Part shown: positions 46,457 through 54,906 of the stretch, in pieces
Layout: each line of letters starts with the position of its first letter
Numbering within the stretch: the stretch's first letter is position 1
Assembly: GCF_003058055.1 (NCBI RefSeq)
Contig: NZ_QBTZ01000001.1
Location: 746,501-810,500 of the forward strand
Origin: Acidovorax sp. 107
GTDB taxonomy: Bacteria; Pseudomonadota; Gammaproteobacteria; Burkholderiales; Burkholderiaceae_C
DNA: 64,000 bases
Direction of reading: 5' to 3'
The notes under the pieces: generated by a model
Told to the model about the DNA's origin: nothing
Database searches by the model: none
What the model saw: the letters and a program-made list of their open reading frames with translations, nothing else
Made by a program: the position numbers and the translations under genes

Positions 46457-47896
46457 ATGACACCCGCCGACATCCACGCTCATTTCGATCTTCAATTCCA
46501 GGCCAGTCGCGCGCATGTGGATGTGCCTCTGCTGGTGCGCCGTGAGCGGCTGCTGCGTCTTCGCAAGATGCTGGATGAGAATGGTTCTGTGCTGGCGGCT
46601 GCCGTGCAGGCGGACTTTGGCATGCGTTCACCCCGCCTGACCGAGGTGGCCGACTTCTTTGTACTGCGCACCCTGCTTTCGCACACGCTGCGCCACTTGG
46701 CAAAGTGGATGAAGCCGCGAAAGGTGCATACGCCGATTTATCTGCAGCCGGCCCATGCCTTCATCCAGCGCCAGCCCATGGGAGTGGTGGGGGTGATTGC
46801 CCCTTGGAACTACCCTGTGCAACTGGCCCTGGCGCCAGCCATCACCGCGCTGGCGGCGGGTAACCGCGTGATGCTCAAGCCCAGCGAGCTGACGCCGCAC
46901 ACCTCGGCCCAACTGGCGTTGTTGGTGGCGCAGTTCTTCTCTCCCGATGAATTCTGTGTGGTTCAGGGCGACGCCAACCTGTCAGCCCTATTTGCCTCAT
47001 TGCCGTTCGACCACTTGGTGTTCACCGGCTCCACCGCCGTGGGCCGCAAGGTGGCCCAGGCGGCAGCGCAGAACCTGACACCGACCACGCTCGAGCTGGG
47101 CGGCAAGTCGCCCTGCATCATTGACGGCCATTGCGACATGCAGGATGCGGCGCTCAAGATCGCGCACGGCAAGCTGATCAACGCTGGGCAGACCTGCATC
47201 GCTCCCGACTACGTGCTGCTGCCGCGCGGTCGTGAGGGCGAGTTCGCGCAGGCCTACCGGGCCGCGGTGGCGCGCCTGTTCCCCACCATTGAGGGCAACG
47301 CCGACTACGCCTCCATCATCACTCCCCGCCACCATGCCCGCCTGCGCACCATGCTGCAGCAGGCGCAAACGCAAGGGGCCGAGGTGCATACCGTCGACCC
47401 CACGGACGGCAAGCAGGTGGCCCCCACGGTGGGTACGCTGGGTGACGGTGCGAGCCGCCAGATGCTGCCCACGCTGGTGTTTGGTGCCACTTCCCAGATG
47501 CAGCTCATGCAGGAGGAGATTTTTGGTCCCATCCTGCCGGTGATCTCCTATGAGCTGTTGGACGACGCCATTGCCCACATCAATGCCGGGCCTCGCCCGC
47601 TCGCGTTGTACTGGTTCGGCCAGAGCGAGGCCGTGCGCGACGATGTGCTGCGCCGCACCGTCAGTGGCGGCGTGACGGTGAACGACACGCTGATGCACAT
47701 CGCGCACGACAACCTGCCGTTTGGGGGAGTGGGTGATAGCGGCTGGGGCGCCTACCACGGCGAGCAGGGCTTTTTGCGCTTTTGCCACCAAAAGTCGGTG
47801 CTGGTTCAGTCGCTCTGGGCGATGGGCTCGCTGTTCTACCCGCCCTATGGTGCCAAGTTCGACCAGGTCATGGGGCTGCTGAGGCGCTGGTTGTAG
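46457..47896 (+). CDS. calB: Coniferyl aldehyde dehydrogenase-like NAD(P)+ aldehyde dehydrogenase
   Basis: Class-3 type aldehyde dehydrogenase of 479 residues. Cofactor region PWNYPVQLALAPAITALAAG, turn VFTGSTAVGRKVAQAAAQNL, catalytic glutamate TLELGGKSPCIID, catalytic cysteine INAGQTCIAPDYVLLPR, and EEIFGPILPV. The compact length without an N-terminal extension and the terminal SLFYPPYGAKFDQVMG resemble CalB, which oxidises coniferyl aldehyde to ferulate. Related enzymes act on fatty aldehydes, so the gene name is tentative. The last 29 bases overlap the 3' end of the convergent kinase gene. Confidence 0.85.
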   Translation: MTPADIHAHFDLQFQASRAHVDVPLLVRRERLLRLRKMLDENGSVLAAAVQADFGMRSPRLTEVADFFVLRTLLSHTLRHLAKWMKPRKVHTPIYLQPAHAFIQRQPMGVVGVIAPWNYPVQLALAPAITALAAGNRVMLKPSELTPHTSAQLALLVAQFFSPDEFCVVQGDANLSALFASLPFDHLVFTGSTAVGRKVAQAAAQNLTPTTLELGGKSPCIIDGHCDMQDAALKIAHGKLINAGQTCIAPDYVLLPRGREGEFAQAYRAAVARLFPTIEGNADYASIITPRHHARLRTMLQQAQTQGAEVHTVDPTDGKQVAPTVGTLGDGASRQMLPTLVFGATSQMQLMQEEIFGPILPVISYELLDDAIAHINAGPRPLALYWFGQSEAVRDDVLRRTVSGGVTVNDTLMHIAHDNLPFGGVGDSGWGAYHGEQGFLRFCHQKSVLVQSLWAMGSLFYPPYGAKFDQVMGLLRRWL

Positions 47897-49769
47897 TGCT
47901 GCGCGGAGCCTCTGCGGGCCCCTCCTGAACGTCATCATCGTGCTCGTCGTCGGCCCCGATGGTGGGAAGGGGCGGCTGGGTGATGAGCTGCACCATTGCA
48001 TCGCGCAACTGGCCGGTGGATACCGGCTTGTGCAGCAGTAGCGCCGAGGTGGACTGCGCGTCGCGCAGTCGCTGGGGCGAAGTGTCACCCGTCATGATGA
48101 TTGCGGGCACGTTGGCGCCCAGGTAGGCGCGCAGCGCCTGCAGCACCTGCTTGCCGGTCTCTTCATGGCGCAGGCGGAAGTCTGTGATGATGATGTCGGG
48201 CGTCACATCGTCCAGCGCTTCCAGGGCATCCGCGCTGGACTCTGCCGTCATGCACAGGCAGCCCCAGCTTTGCAGCAGTGACTGCATGCCCAGGCGCACG
48301 GCTTCGTCATCGTCGATGGCCAGCACCTTCAGGCCGCGCAGACTGCGGGCGTCCTGGGGCACTATGACATCGTCTTCCAGCGCGCCCTGCCACCGGTCCA
48401 GCCACAGCCTGAAGACCGAGCCCCTGCCCGGTTGCGAGCGCAACTCCACGGAGGTGCGCATTTCACGCGCGAGACGCTGCACGATGGCCAGGCCCAGGCC
48501 CAGTCCTTTACGGCGGTCACGCTCCGGATTGCCGAGCTGATGAAATTCTTTGAAGATGTCTTCCCACTGGTGCTCGGGGATGCCTGCACCGGTGTCCCAC
48601 ACTTCCAGCGCCAGCCGCTTGCCGCGCGTGCGGCAGGCAATCAGCACACCGCCTTTGGCGGTGTAGCGCAGTGCGTTGGAGATGAAGTTGTGCATCACCA
48701 GGCCTACCAGCGAGCGGTCGGCAAACGCGGCGGCGGAGGTCTCGCGGGTGCGGTACACCAGCCCGGCTGTGTCCGCCTGTGCGCCAAACTCCTGCTCCAG
48801 GGCCGTGAGCAGGGGCTGCACCGCGAAGGCGCCGGGCCGCACCTTGACCACGCCGGCCTCCAGCCGGGAGTAGTCGAGCAGGGTGGTGAGCATTTCAGCC
48901 GCGGCGCCTGATGCGGCATGTGCGTGCTTCAATACGGTGCGCTGATGCTCGTTGAGCGGGCTGCGATGCAGCGATTCCAGAAACAGGCCCATGGCATGCA
49001 GGGGCTGGCGCAGGTCATGGCTGGCGGCTGCCAGAAAGCGTGATTTGTCGCGGTCGGCCTGCTCGGCGGCCTCTTGCGCCGCAAGTGCCCGCTGCGACTC
49101 GGCCCGCAGCTGGCTGACCAGGCGCTCGTTTTCCAACTTGAGGGCGATGCTGCGCCGCGTGGCCCGGTCGGCCGTGCGTGCCTGCAGGCAGGTCAGCGCG
49201 TAGTACACGCCGGTCAGGAACAAGGCGGGCCACATCACAGGCCCGCCCGCCAGCGCCACGGACAGCATCACGCCTCCGATGGCGCTGGTGAGGTAGGTCA
49301 CGTAGGCCCGGTACAGCGGTGCGCCCAGCCCCAGCGCCCCCGAAGACACTGTGCTGATGATGCCGATGGCATAGATGACGCTGTCGGACGTGCCCCAGTA
49401 CAACACCACATAACCCAGGCTGCCCCAGCTCAGGCCCATGGCAGCCATGCAGCCGATGAGCTTGCGCGCTGCGCGCGGTGCGGGGTCTACAAAAGGGGCA
49501 ATGCTGCGCAGCGTGAGGTACACCCCGGCCACCACCAGCGTGTGTGACACCAGCCACACCGTGATGGCCTGCGTGTCTGCCACGCGGGCCATGACCCACA
49601 GGGTGCCCAGGGCCGTGGCCAGCGATGCCAGCAACGTCATCGGAAAGTTCTGCCGCAGCAGGGCCACTTGTTCGCGCAGCACCTCGTCGCGCTCCCACAC
49701 CGGCCAGCCCCAGCGCGTGGGCGGAATCACCGGTTCGAGGGGCAGCGGACTGGTCTCAGAGGGGGTCAT
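47868..49769 (-). CDS. Hybrid sensor histidine kinase / response regulator
   Basis: 633 residues. About six transmembrane helices occupy residues 42-195. A short coiled coil precedes the HisKA domain, with the phospho-accepting His at about 251 in FLAAASHDLRQPLHAMGLF. HATPase_c motifs include NFISNALRYTAKGG (N box), EVWDTGAGIPEHQWEDIFKE (G1) and KGLGLGLAIVQRLA (G2). A C-terminal receiver (about 475-600) begins LKVLAIDDDEAV, has its phospho-acceptor aspartate in DIIITDFRL and its lysine in LLLHKPVST. No periplasmic sensor domain exists, so the stimulus may be sensed in the membrane. It overlaps the upstream regulator gene by 14 bases and forms a two-gene operon. Confidence 0.92.
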   Translation of the reverse strand: MTPSETSPLPLEPVIPPTRWGWPVWERDEVLREQVALLRQNFPMTLLASLATALGTLWVMARVADTQAITVWLVSHTLVVAGVYLTLRSIAPFVDPAPRAARKLIGCMAAMGLSWGSLGYVVLYWGTSDSVIYAIGIISTVSSGALGLGAPLYRAYVTYLTSAIGGVMLSVALAGGPVMWPALFLTGVYYALTCLQARTADRATRRSIALKLENERLVSQLRAESQRALAAQEAAEQADRDKSRFLAAASHDLRQPLHAMGLFLESLHRSPLNEHQRTVLKHAHAASGAAAEMLTTLLDYSRLEAGVVKVRPGAFAVQPLLTALEQEFGAQADTAGLVYRTRETSAAAFADRSLVGLVMHNFISNALRYTAKGGVLIACRTRGKRLALEVWDTGAGIPEHQWEDIFKEFHQLGNPERDRRKGLGLGLAIVQRLAREMRTSVELRSQPGRGSVFRLWLDRWQGALEDDVIVPQDARSLRGLKVLAIDDDEAVRLGMQSLLQSWGCLCMTAESSADALEALDDVTPDIIITDFRLRHEETGKQVLQALRAYLGANVPAIIMTGDTSPQRLRDAQSTSALLLHKPVSTGQLRDAMVQLITQPPLPTIGADDEHDDDVQEGPAEAPRSTTTSASAAP

Positions 49770-50391
49770 GGAGCTGCGGGGTGGACAGGCCCAGGCGCTG
49801 GGCCGCCAGCAGCGCGGCGCTGCGGCTGTTCACGCCCAGCTGCGCAAAGATGGCGGCCACATGCACACGCACCGTGTTCTCGCTCAGCCCCAGGTCGCGG
49901 GCAATCACCTTGTTGGGGCGGCCTGTGCACAGCAGCGACAACACATCCAGCTGGCGCGCCGTGAGCGACGGCGTGTCGGGCCCACGCACCGTGGCGCTGT
50001 TGCCGCTGTTGATCGGAAAACAGGGCCGGCCCGACAAAGCGCAGCTGATGGCCTCAAGAATGTCCTCTGCACTGGCGGACTTGGGCAAAAAGCCGTCAGC
50101 GCCTCGCGCGCGCGCTTCGTGAATGGCATCGGGCGCAACGCTGGCCGACACCAGCACGATGCGCGCCCGCGGGCAGGCCTGCCGCAGCAGCCGCAGGCCG
50201 TCCAGGCCACTCATCCCGGGCAGCTGGATGTCCAGCAGCACCAGATCGGTGTCGGCCTGCTGCAGCGCGCAGGCATCGGCAATCGAGCCGGCCTCGGCAA
50301 TGCTGCCCACGCTGGGGTGGTCCTGCACGATCAGGCGCAGCCCTGTGCGGAACAAGGTGTGGTCATCCACAAGCAAAAGACGGGCAGTCAT
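49756..50391 (-). CDS. NarL/FixJ-type response regulator with LuxR helix-turn-helix
   Basis: 211 residues. The receiver opens TARLLLVDDHTLFRTGLRLI, with the phospho-acceptor aspartate in VLLDIQLPGMSGLDGLRLL and the lysine in ADGFLPKSASAEDI. The GerE/LuxR output domain contains TARQLDVLSLLCTGRPNKVI and ARDLGLSENTVRVHVAAIFA. The reading frame is open further upstream, but the ATG at 50391 begins the receiver directly. It precedes and overlaps the kinase gene, its likely partner. The small adhesin-like gene is divergent, so that promoter is a candidate target. Confidence 0.92.
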   Translation of the reverse strand: MTARLLLVDDHTLFRTGLRLIVQDHPSVGSIAEAGSIADACALQQADTDLVLLDIQLPGMSGLDGLRLLRQACPRARIVLVSASVAPDAIHEARARGADGFLPKSASAEDILEAISCALSGRPCFPINSGNSATVRGPDTPSLTARQLDVLSLLCTGRPNKVIARDLGLSENTVRVHVAAIFAQLGVNSRSAALLAAQRLGLSTPQLHDPL

Positions 50392-50554
50392 ACAGGCAAG
50401 TATTGCGCACAACCGGGTGTTGCGGGCTAGTCCATTTGTGCGATGGACGCACGGATGTGCACTTTCTAGACTTTCCGTCAAGCATTGAAAAGCACCTTGG
50501 GTGCGCACCAATGCGCAAACCTTCGTAACCACATTCCGTTTTCAAGGGTTCTCC

Positions 50555-51163
50555 ATGACGATCAATGCACACACCCGTGGCGTCAGCACCACCGAAGCAG
50601 GCTTGCATCACAGCGAACGAAGACCGGCGGCCACCCCTGGCGCAGGCCACGCGGCCTCGGGCCTGGGAGGCAATGCCGTGGCGCACATCGTTCAGGAGCA
50701 TTGCCCCGACCTGCTCGCTGCTGCGGGGGTGGTGATCGAGCACCTGGACGCTCAGGCCGGCACCTGGCAGTTCTCGGCCGATGAAGGGCAGACCTGGCGG
50801 GCCATCCGCACCGATCTCATCAACCGGCCCGGCAACATGGGCCTGGCACTGGATCGCGATGCACGACTGCGGGTGCTGCCCTTTGGTGGGCACCGGGTGA
50901 CCGGTGCACGGGTGGCTTTTCATACCGTGCAAAGGAGCCATGGACAGGGCAGCGGCAGCTACCGTGCGTATGCCAGCGAAGACCGCGATGGCGGTTCGCG
51001 CACCGTCACGTTGGTGCTCAGCCTTGCGGCCATCAACGGTGCACCGCCTGCCGTGCACGTGCCGCGCCCGCGCAACAAGCGCGCGATGGTGCAGCGCGCC
51101 GCTGCTGCGGCCGCAGTATCGGCGGCGGGCAGCGGGCTGTCGGGTGCCATGGTGATGGCCTGA
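50555..51163 (+). CDS. Hypothetical protein with one adhesin-type GTWQFS-DEGQTW module
   Basis: 202 residues with no obvious signal peptide. Residues ~70-125 contain AGTWQFSADEGQTWRAI and RDARLRVLPFGGHR, a pattern found repeatedly in giant RTX/T1SS cadherin-like adhesins (G-WQYS-DGG-TW ... LRF-P). Here it occurs once. The C-terminal ~30 residues are basic and then Ala/Gly-rich (RAMVQRAAAAAAVSAAGSGL). The frame opens at 50501, but ATG 50555 is the better start. It is divergent from a two-component system. Function unknown. Confidence 0.6.
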   Translation: MTINAHTRGVSTTEAGLHHSERRPAATPGAGHAASGLGGNAVAHIVQEHCPDLLAAAGVVIEHLDAQAGTWQFSADEGQTWRAIRTDLINRPGNMGLALDRDARLRVLPFGGHRVTGARVAFHTVQRSHGQGSGSYRAYASEDRDGGSRTVTLVLSLAAINGAPPAVHVPRPRNKRAMVQRAAAAAAVSAAGSGLSGAMVMA

Positions 51164-51351
51164 GAAGGTGCGAGTGGCTGGCGGGCTGCTTGCACCTCAG
51201 CGGGTGCAGGGACCCCGACTGGGGTGAAAAGCGGGGCCGGAAGGCGTGGTCCACGGGACCGCGCTAACCGTCTGTCAGGGTGGAAAAACCGTTTGCGGCG
51301 ACAATGCCGGTCCTTTTGTTTTTTCATTCCCCGTTTTCGTTCGGTTTTTTC

Positions 51352-51873
51352 ATGTCAAGTATCCAGGTTCGTCCCGCTACGCTTCGCGATGCCAAAGCCA
51401 TTGCCCAGATCCACACTGTCTCTGCCCAAGAGGCTTACAAAGGGCTGGTGCCAGACGAGCAGTTGAAATCCATGTCGGTCGAAAAGCGCCAGGCCTACTG
51501 GCGCGAGGCCATTGAATATTGCGAGCCCCAGGTCCAGGTGGCGGTCGATGGCGAGAAGATCGTCGGCTTTGTCGGCTACGACCGCTCACGCGATGAAAAG
51601 TCCCGGCCCACCACCGGTGAAATCTGGGCCATCTACGCTGCCCCCACCCACTGGAACCAAGGCGTTGGCCTGGCGCTGTGGGACGCCGCACGTGACGGCC
51701 TGCACGAAGAAGGCTGCACCAACGTCACCGCCTGGGTGCCGCTGCGCAACGAACGCGCGCTGCGCTTTCATGAGCTGGCTGGCTTCAAGCGCGAGCTGTC
51801 CACCGCCAAGACGGCGGTGATCGGTGGTGTGAAGATTGAAGAAGTGCGGCTGAAGCGCCCCATCAACGCATAA
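51352..51873 (+). CDS. GNAT family N-acetyltransferase
   Basis: Cytoplasmic acetyl-CoA-dependent acyltransferase of 173 residues. It begins SSIQVRPATLRDAKAIAQIH, with core strands VAVDGEKIVGFVGYDRS and GEIWAIYAAPTHWNQGVGLA, where the Q/R-x-x-G-x-G/A acetyl-CoA loop is QGVGLAL, and the closing motif VPLRNERALRFHELAGFK. The ATG at 51352 follows a T-rich leader; an in-frame ATG at 51280 would add an unusual hydrophobic extension. The substrate is not predictable. Confidence 0.88.
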   Translation: MSSIQVRPATLRDAKAIAQIHTVSAQEAYKGLVPDEQLKSMSVEKRQAYWREAIEYCEPQVQVAVDGEKIVGFVGYDRSRDEKSRPTTGEIWAIYAAPTHWNQGVGLALWDAARDGLHEEGCTNVTAWVPLRNERALRFHELAGFKRELSTAKTAVIGGVKIEEVRLKRPINA

Positions 51874-51942
51874 AGTGCCGCGATACCCCGCTGCATCGCT
51901 GCGCCCCTTTCCAACCCCACGGGCTGTGCGCAGCACTGTCAG

Positions 51943-53115
51943 ATGCTGATACCAACGACTCCTCCCACGATCCACTGGACCCACCAGGGCCAAGCTCAGC
52001 AAGCCCTGTGGCGCTCCGAGAGTGGCGCCTCTGCGCCGCGCCGGGTGGAGACGGCTGACGACACGCTGGCTGCTGACACGGCCTACCGCATGGCCTGCGA
52101 GGGTACGGGGTTGTTGTGGCAGGGCGATTTTCAGAACGCGCGGCATCTGCTGCAGGCGCTGATGCGCCGGGTCGACAAGAAGCCACGCAAGGCGGCTGCG
52201 AAGGCGTCTCAAAAGCTGGCGACCGCCACGGCGGCCGAGGCCTTCCATCTGCACCGGCAGGCGCAAGCGCAGCGTGCGCGGGTGCTGGCGTCGGTGCTGA
52301 TTCCTCTGGAGGGTGACTACAGCATCGCGCTGCGCCGTGCGCCCCATTGGCGCCAGGCCTGCACCGAGGCCTGGGGGCCAGCGACCGGCGAGCGCTCAGT
52401 GGCCACGCTGCGTGAGCTGCTGGGGCTGGTGGGCGCGCACGAGTGGCGCAAGAAGGGGGTCGAAATCCCTGCGCTCGGTGCCCCGCCGCTTAACCGCATT
52501 CACCCTCACTACGGTGTGTTCTCGCCCGTGCGTGGCGAATATGTGGGCCTGGTGGCAGCGGCCCCGCTGCCCGGCAAGGCCCTGGCGTTTGACATCGGTG
52601 TGGGCACTGGGGTGTTGTCTGCCGTGCTGGCGCGCCGGGGCGTGCAACGTGTGGTGGCCACCGACCAGGATCCACGCGCACTGGCCTGTGCGCGTGAGAA
52701 CCTGCAGCGCCTTCAGCTGCTGGACCGCGTGGAGCTGCTGCAAGCAGACCTGTTTCCATCGGGCCGTGCGCCGCTGGTGGTATGCAACCCGCCCTGGGTG
52801 CCTGCGCGGGCCAACTCTCCCATCGAACACGCCGTGTACGACGAAGGCAGCCGCATGCTCAAGGGCTTTCTGGCGGGGTTGTCTGCACACCTGGAGCCCG
52901 GCGGCGAGGGCTGGTTGATTCTCTCGGACCTGGCTGAGCACCTGGGCCTGCGCCCGCGCGAGCAGCTGCTGGCCTGGATCGCCGAGGCGGGCCTGGTGGT
53001 ACGCGGCCGCAACGATGTGAAACCGGTGCATGCCAAGGCCGCCGACGCGCAGGACGCGCTGCATGCGGCGCGCTCGGCCGAGGTCACGTCCCTGTGGCGG
53101 CTGGCCGCAGCCTGA
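51943..53115 (+). CDS. Class I SAM-dependent methyltransferase (HemK/RlmG-like NPPW type)
   Basis: 390 residues. The C-terminal Rossmann domain has motif I ALAFDIGVGTGVLSAVLARR, an acidic loop VVATDQDPRALACARENLQR, and motif IV VVCNPPWVPA. N-PP-W/Y marks N-methyltransferases acting on glutamine or on base amino groups. The N-terminal ~190 residues are basic and helical, including a Lys/Arg-rich stretch (MRRVDKKPRKAAAKASQK), and could bind RNA. Target (rRNA, tRNA or protein) not determined. Confidence 0.82.
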   Translation: MLIPTTPPTIHWTHQGQAQQALWRSESGASAPRRVETADDTLAADTAYRMACEGTGLLWQGDFQNARHLLQALMRRVDKKPRKAAAKASQKLATATAAEAFHLHRQAQAQRARVLASVLIPLEGDYSIALRRAPHWRQACTEAWGPATGERSVATLRELLGLVGAHEWRKKGVEIPALGAPPLNRIHPHYGVFSPVRGEYVGLVAAAPLPGKALAFDIGVGTGVLSAVLARRGVQRVVATDQDPRALACARENLQRLQLLDRVELLQADLFPSGRAPLVVCNPPWVPARANSPIEHAVYDEGSRMLKGFLAGLSAHLEPGGEGWLILSDLAEHLGLRPREQLLAWIAEAGLVVRGRNDVKPVHAKAADAQDALHAARSAEVTSLWRLAAA

Positions 53116-53130
53116 ACCGAGCCGATCTGC

Positions 53131-53664
53131 TCACTCCAGCAGCGCGGGCTGCGTCGCGACAAAGGCTTCGGTGACCGGGCTTGCGGGCAGCAGCTGATCC
53201 AGCCGCTCGCGCAGGCTGGCGGCACGTTCTGCACCTGCAGCGAGCGCCACTTCCTCGAACATGGCGTCGCCCACATCCAACATGCTGGAACGGTCCTTGG
53301 CGGCGCGCAGTGCTTCGCGAAAGTGTTGCGCCAGCACCGGGTCACGGCGCGCAAACAGGCGCTCGCAGGTGTCGAACAGGTACATGCGGGCACCGGCCAG
53401 CGACCGCAGGGACTCGCCGGGTGCCGGGCGTTCGATGGAGGGCGCGGCGGGCTCTGGCGCGGGCGGCAGGTCTGCCGGTCCGGTCAGGTAGCCCTGGCGC
53501 ATCAGGTTCTCGACAATCTGCGCGCCAATGCCGTTGTACATGGCCTGCAGGTCTGACAACGGCTTGCCGTCGACCAGCAGGAGCAGCGAGCGCTCGCGCA
53601 GACTCAGGGTGCGCACACCTGGCGAGAGTTCCAGGCGGGCTTTTTCGGTTTTCTGCAGCAGCAT
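53131..53664 (-). CDS. Conserved hypothetical protein
   Basis: 177 residues from the ATG at 53664, which has CGGAG seven bases upstream; the frame is open to 54054 but that part overlaps dusC. Residues ~10-60 (LSPGVRTLSLRERSLLLLVD, GKPLSDLQAMYNGIGAQIVE, NLMRQGYL) look like a small winged-helix-like domain that I have seen in Burkholderiales proteins of unknown function. A Pro-rich linker and a helical domain follow. No signal peptide or membrane segment. It is convergent with the methyltransferase gene and divergent from dusC. Confidence 0.7.
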   Translation of the reverse strand: MLLQKTEKARLELSPGVRTLSLRERSLLLLVDGKPLSDLQAMYNGIGAQIVENLMRQGYLTGPADLPPAPEPAAPSIERPAPGESLRSLAGARMYLFDTCERLFARRDPVLAQHFREALRAAKDRSSMLDVGDAMFEEVALAAGAERAASLRERLDQLLPASPVTEAFVATQPALLE

Positions 53665-53800
53665 GGGGATCTCCGGGGTGGTCGGTCTCTGGATCGGAGA
53701 TTGCACCAGCCGGGCGTGACGCCGTGATGACCCCTTGCCGCACAATCGTGGGTTGGTTCGGTACCCGCGCTGGCACGGCGTACCTGTCTGTATGCTCCTT

Positions 53801-53834
53801 ATTTGATAGCTGCTGGGGTATGTTGCACTAGCAC
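53801..53834 (+). repeat. Dispersed small intergenic repeat, copy D
   Basis: ATTTGATAGCTGCTGGGGTA then TGTTGCACTAGCAC. Same order of GATAGCTGC and CTAGC cores as copies B and C. It sits in the divergent region between the hypothetical gene and dusC, about 90 bases before the dusC start. Confidence 0.5.
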
Positions 53835-53923
53835 TTGGTTCAGGTTTTGTTTGATTTTTGCTGCTGCGTGCCTGTGCTGGCCCTCTTGGGGAGGGTGCGC
53901 ATCGCGCCATCAGTCCCTCTGTG

Positions 53924-54901
53924 ATGACCTTGCTGCTCGCCCCGATGGAGGGGCTTCTTGATTTTGTGCTGCGCGACGTGCTGACCCGCGTGGGCGGCGT
54001 GGACCGTTGCGTGTCGGAGTTCATCCGCATCACCGGCACCCTGCTGCCCGACAAGGTGTTCCTGCGTTATGTGCCCGAGTTGCAGCACGGTAGCCGTACG
54101 CTGGCGGGCGTGCCGGTGCGGGCGCAACTGCTCGGGTCGGACCCGGTATGCATGGCCGAGAACGCTGCAAGGCTGGCCGCGCTGGGCCCGGAGGGGATCG
54201 ATCTGAACTTCGGCTGCCCGGCCAAGGTGGTCAACCGACACGGCGGCGGCGCGGCGCTGCTGCAGGAGCCAGAGCGCATCGCGGCCGTGGTGGCCGCCGT
54301 GCGCCGCGCCGTGCCCGCGCACCTGCCGGTGTCGGCCAAGATGCGCCTGGGCTTCAACGATACGGGGCTGATGCGTGAATGTGCCCAGGCCATGCAGGCG
54401 GGCGGCGCGGCTGAACTGGTGGTGCACGCGCGCACCAAGGCCGACGGCTACCGCCCACCGGCGTACTGGGAGCACATTCCCTCCATCCGCATGGCGGTCT
54501 CGATTCCGGTGGTGGCCAACGGCGAGATCTGGACGGTGGCCGACGCCCGGCGCTGCCGCGAGGTGTCAGGCTGCGACGCACTGATGCTCGGGCGCGGCAT
54601 CGTGGCGGACCCCGGCCTGGCACGCGCCATTCGGGCTGCCGATGCTGGGCGTCCGGACTCGGACACCGTGGTGTGGGCCGATCTGGTGCCACACCTGGCC
54701 GCCTTTTGGCAGCTGGTGTGTGACGACCTGGAGCCGCGTCAGCGCGCAGGGCGCCTCAAGCAATGGCTCAACCTGCTGCGCCGCCGGTTTGCCGAGGCGG
54801 AAGTGGCCTACCAGCATGTACGCACCATGACGGACCAGCGGGCCATCACCGTGTGGGTGGCAGAACTGCAGGCCCGGGCTGACTGCGCCCAAGGGGCTTA
54901 A
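53924..54901 (+). CDS. dusC: tRNA-dihydrouridine(16) synthase DusC
   Basis: FMN-dependent TIM-barrel enzyme of 325 residues that reduces uridine in the tRNA D-loop. It starts TLLLAPMEGLLDFVLRDVLT. The catalytic cysteine is in GIDLNFGCPAKVVNRHGGGA ALL, FMN contacts lie in SAKMRLGFND, VVHARTKADGY, PVVANGEI and DALMLGRGIVADP. The MEGLLD start and the C-terminal RRRFAEAEVAYQHVRTM fit the DusC subgroup. The frame opens at 53858; ATG 53924 is the family start. Confidence 0.9.
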   Translation: MTLLLAPMEGLLDFVLRDVLTRVGGVDRCVSEFIRITGTLLPDKVFLRYVPELQHGSRTLAGVPVRAQLLGSDPVCMAENAARLAALGPEGIDLNFGCPAKVVNRHGGGAALLQEPERIAAVVAAVRRAVPAHLPVSAKMRLGFNDTGLMRECAQAMQAGGAAELVVHARTKADGYRPPAYWEHIPSIRMAVSIPVVANGEIWTVADARRCREVSGCDALMLGRGIVADPGLARAIRAADAGRPDSDTVVWADLVPHLAAFWQLVCDDLEPRQRAGRLKQWLNLLRRRFAEAEVAYQHVRTMTDQRAITVWVAELQARADCAQGA

Positions 54902-54906
54902 GCGGG

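Noticed and set aside
43200..46703. An 1167-codon open frame on the minus strand opposite clpB
   Set aside because: It is antisense to clpB through its length, rich in His/Gln/Leu as expected from the complement of GC-rich codons, and has no family motifs. It is a shadow of clpB.
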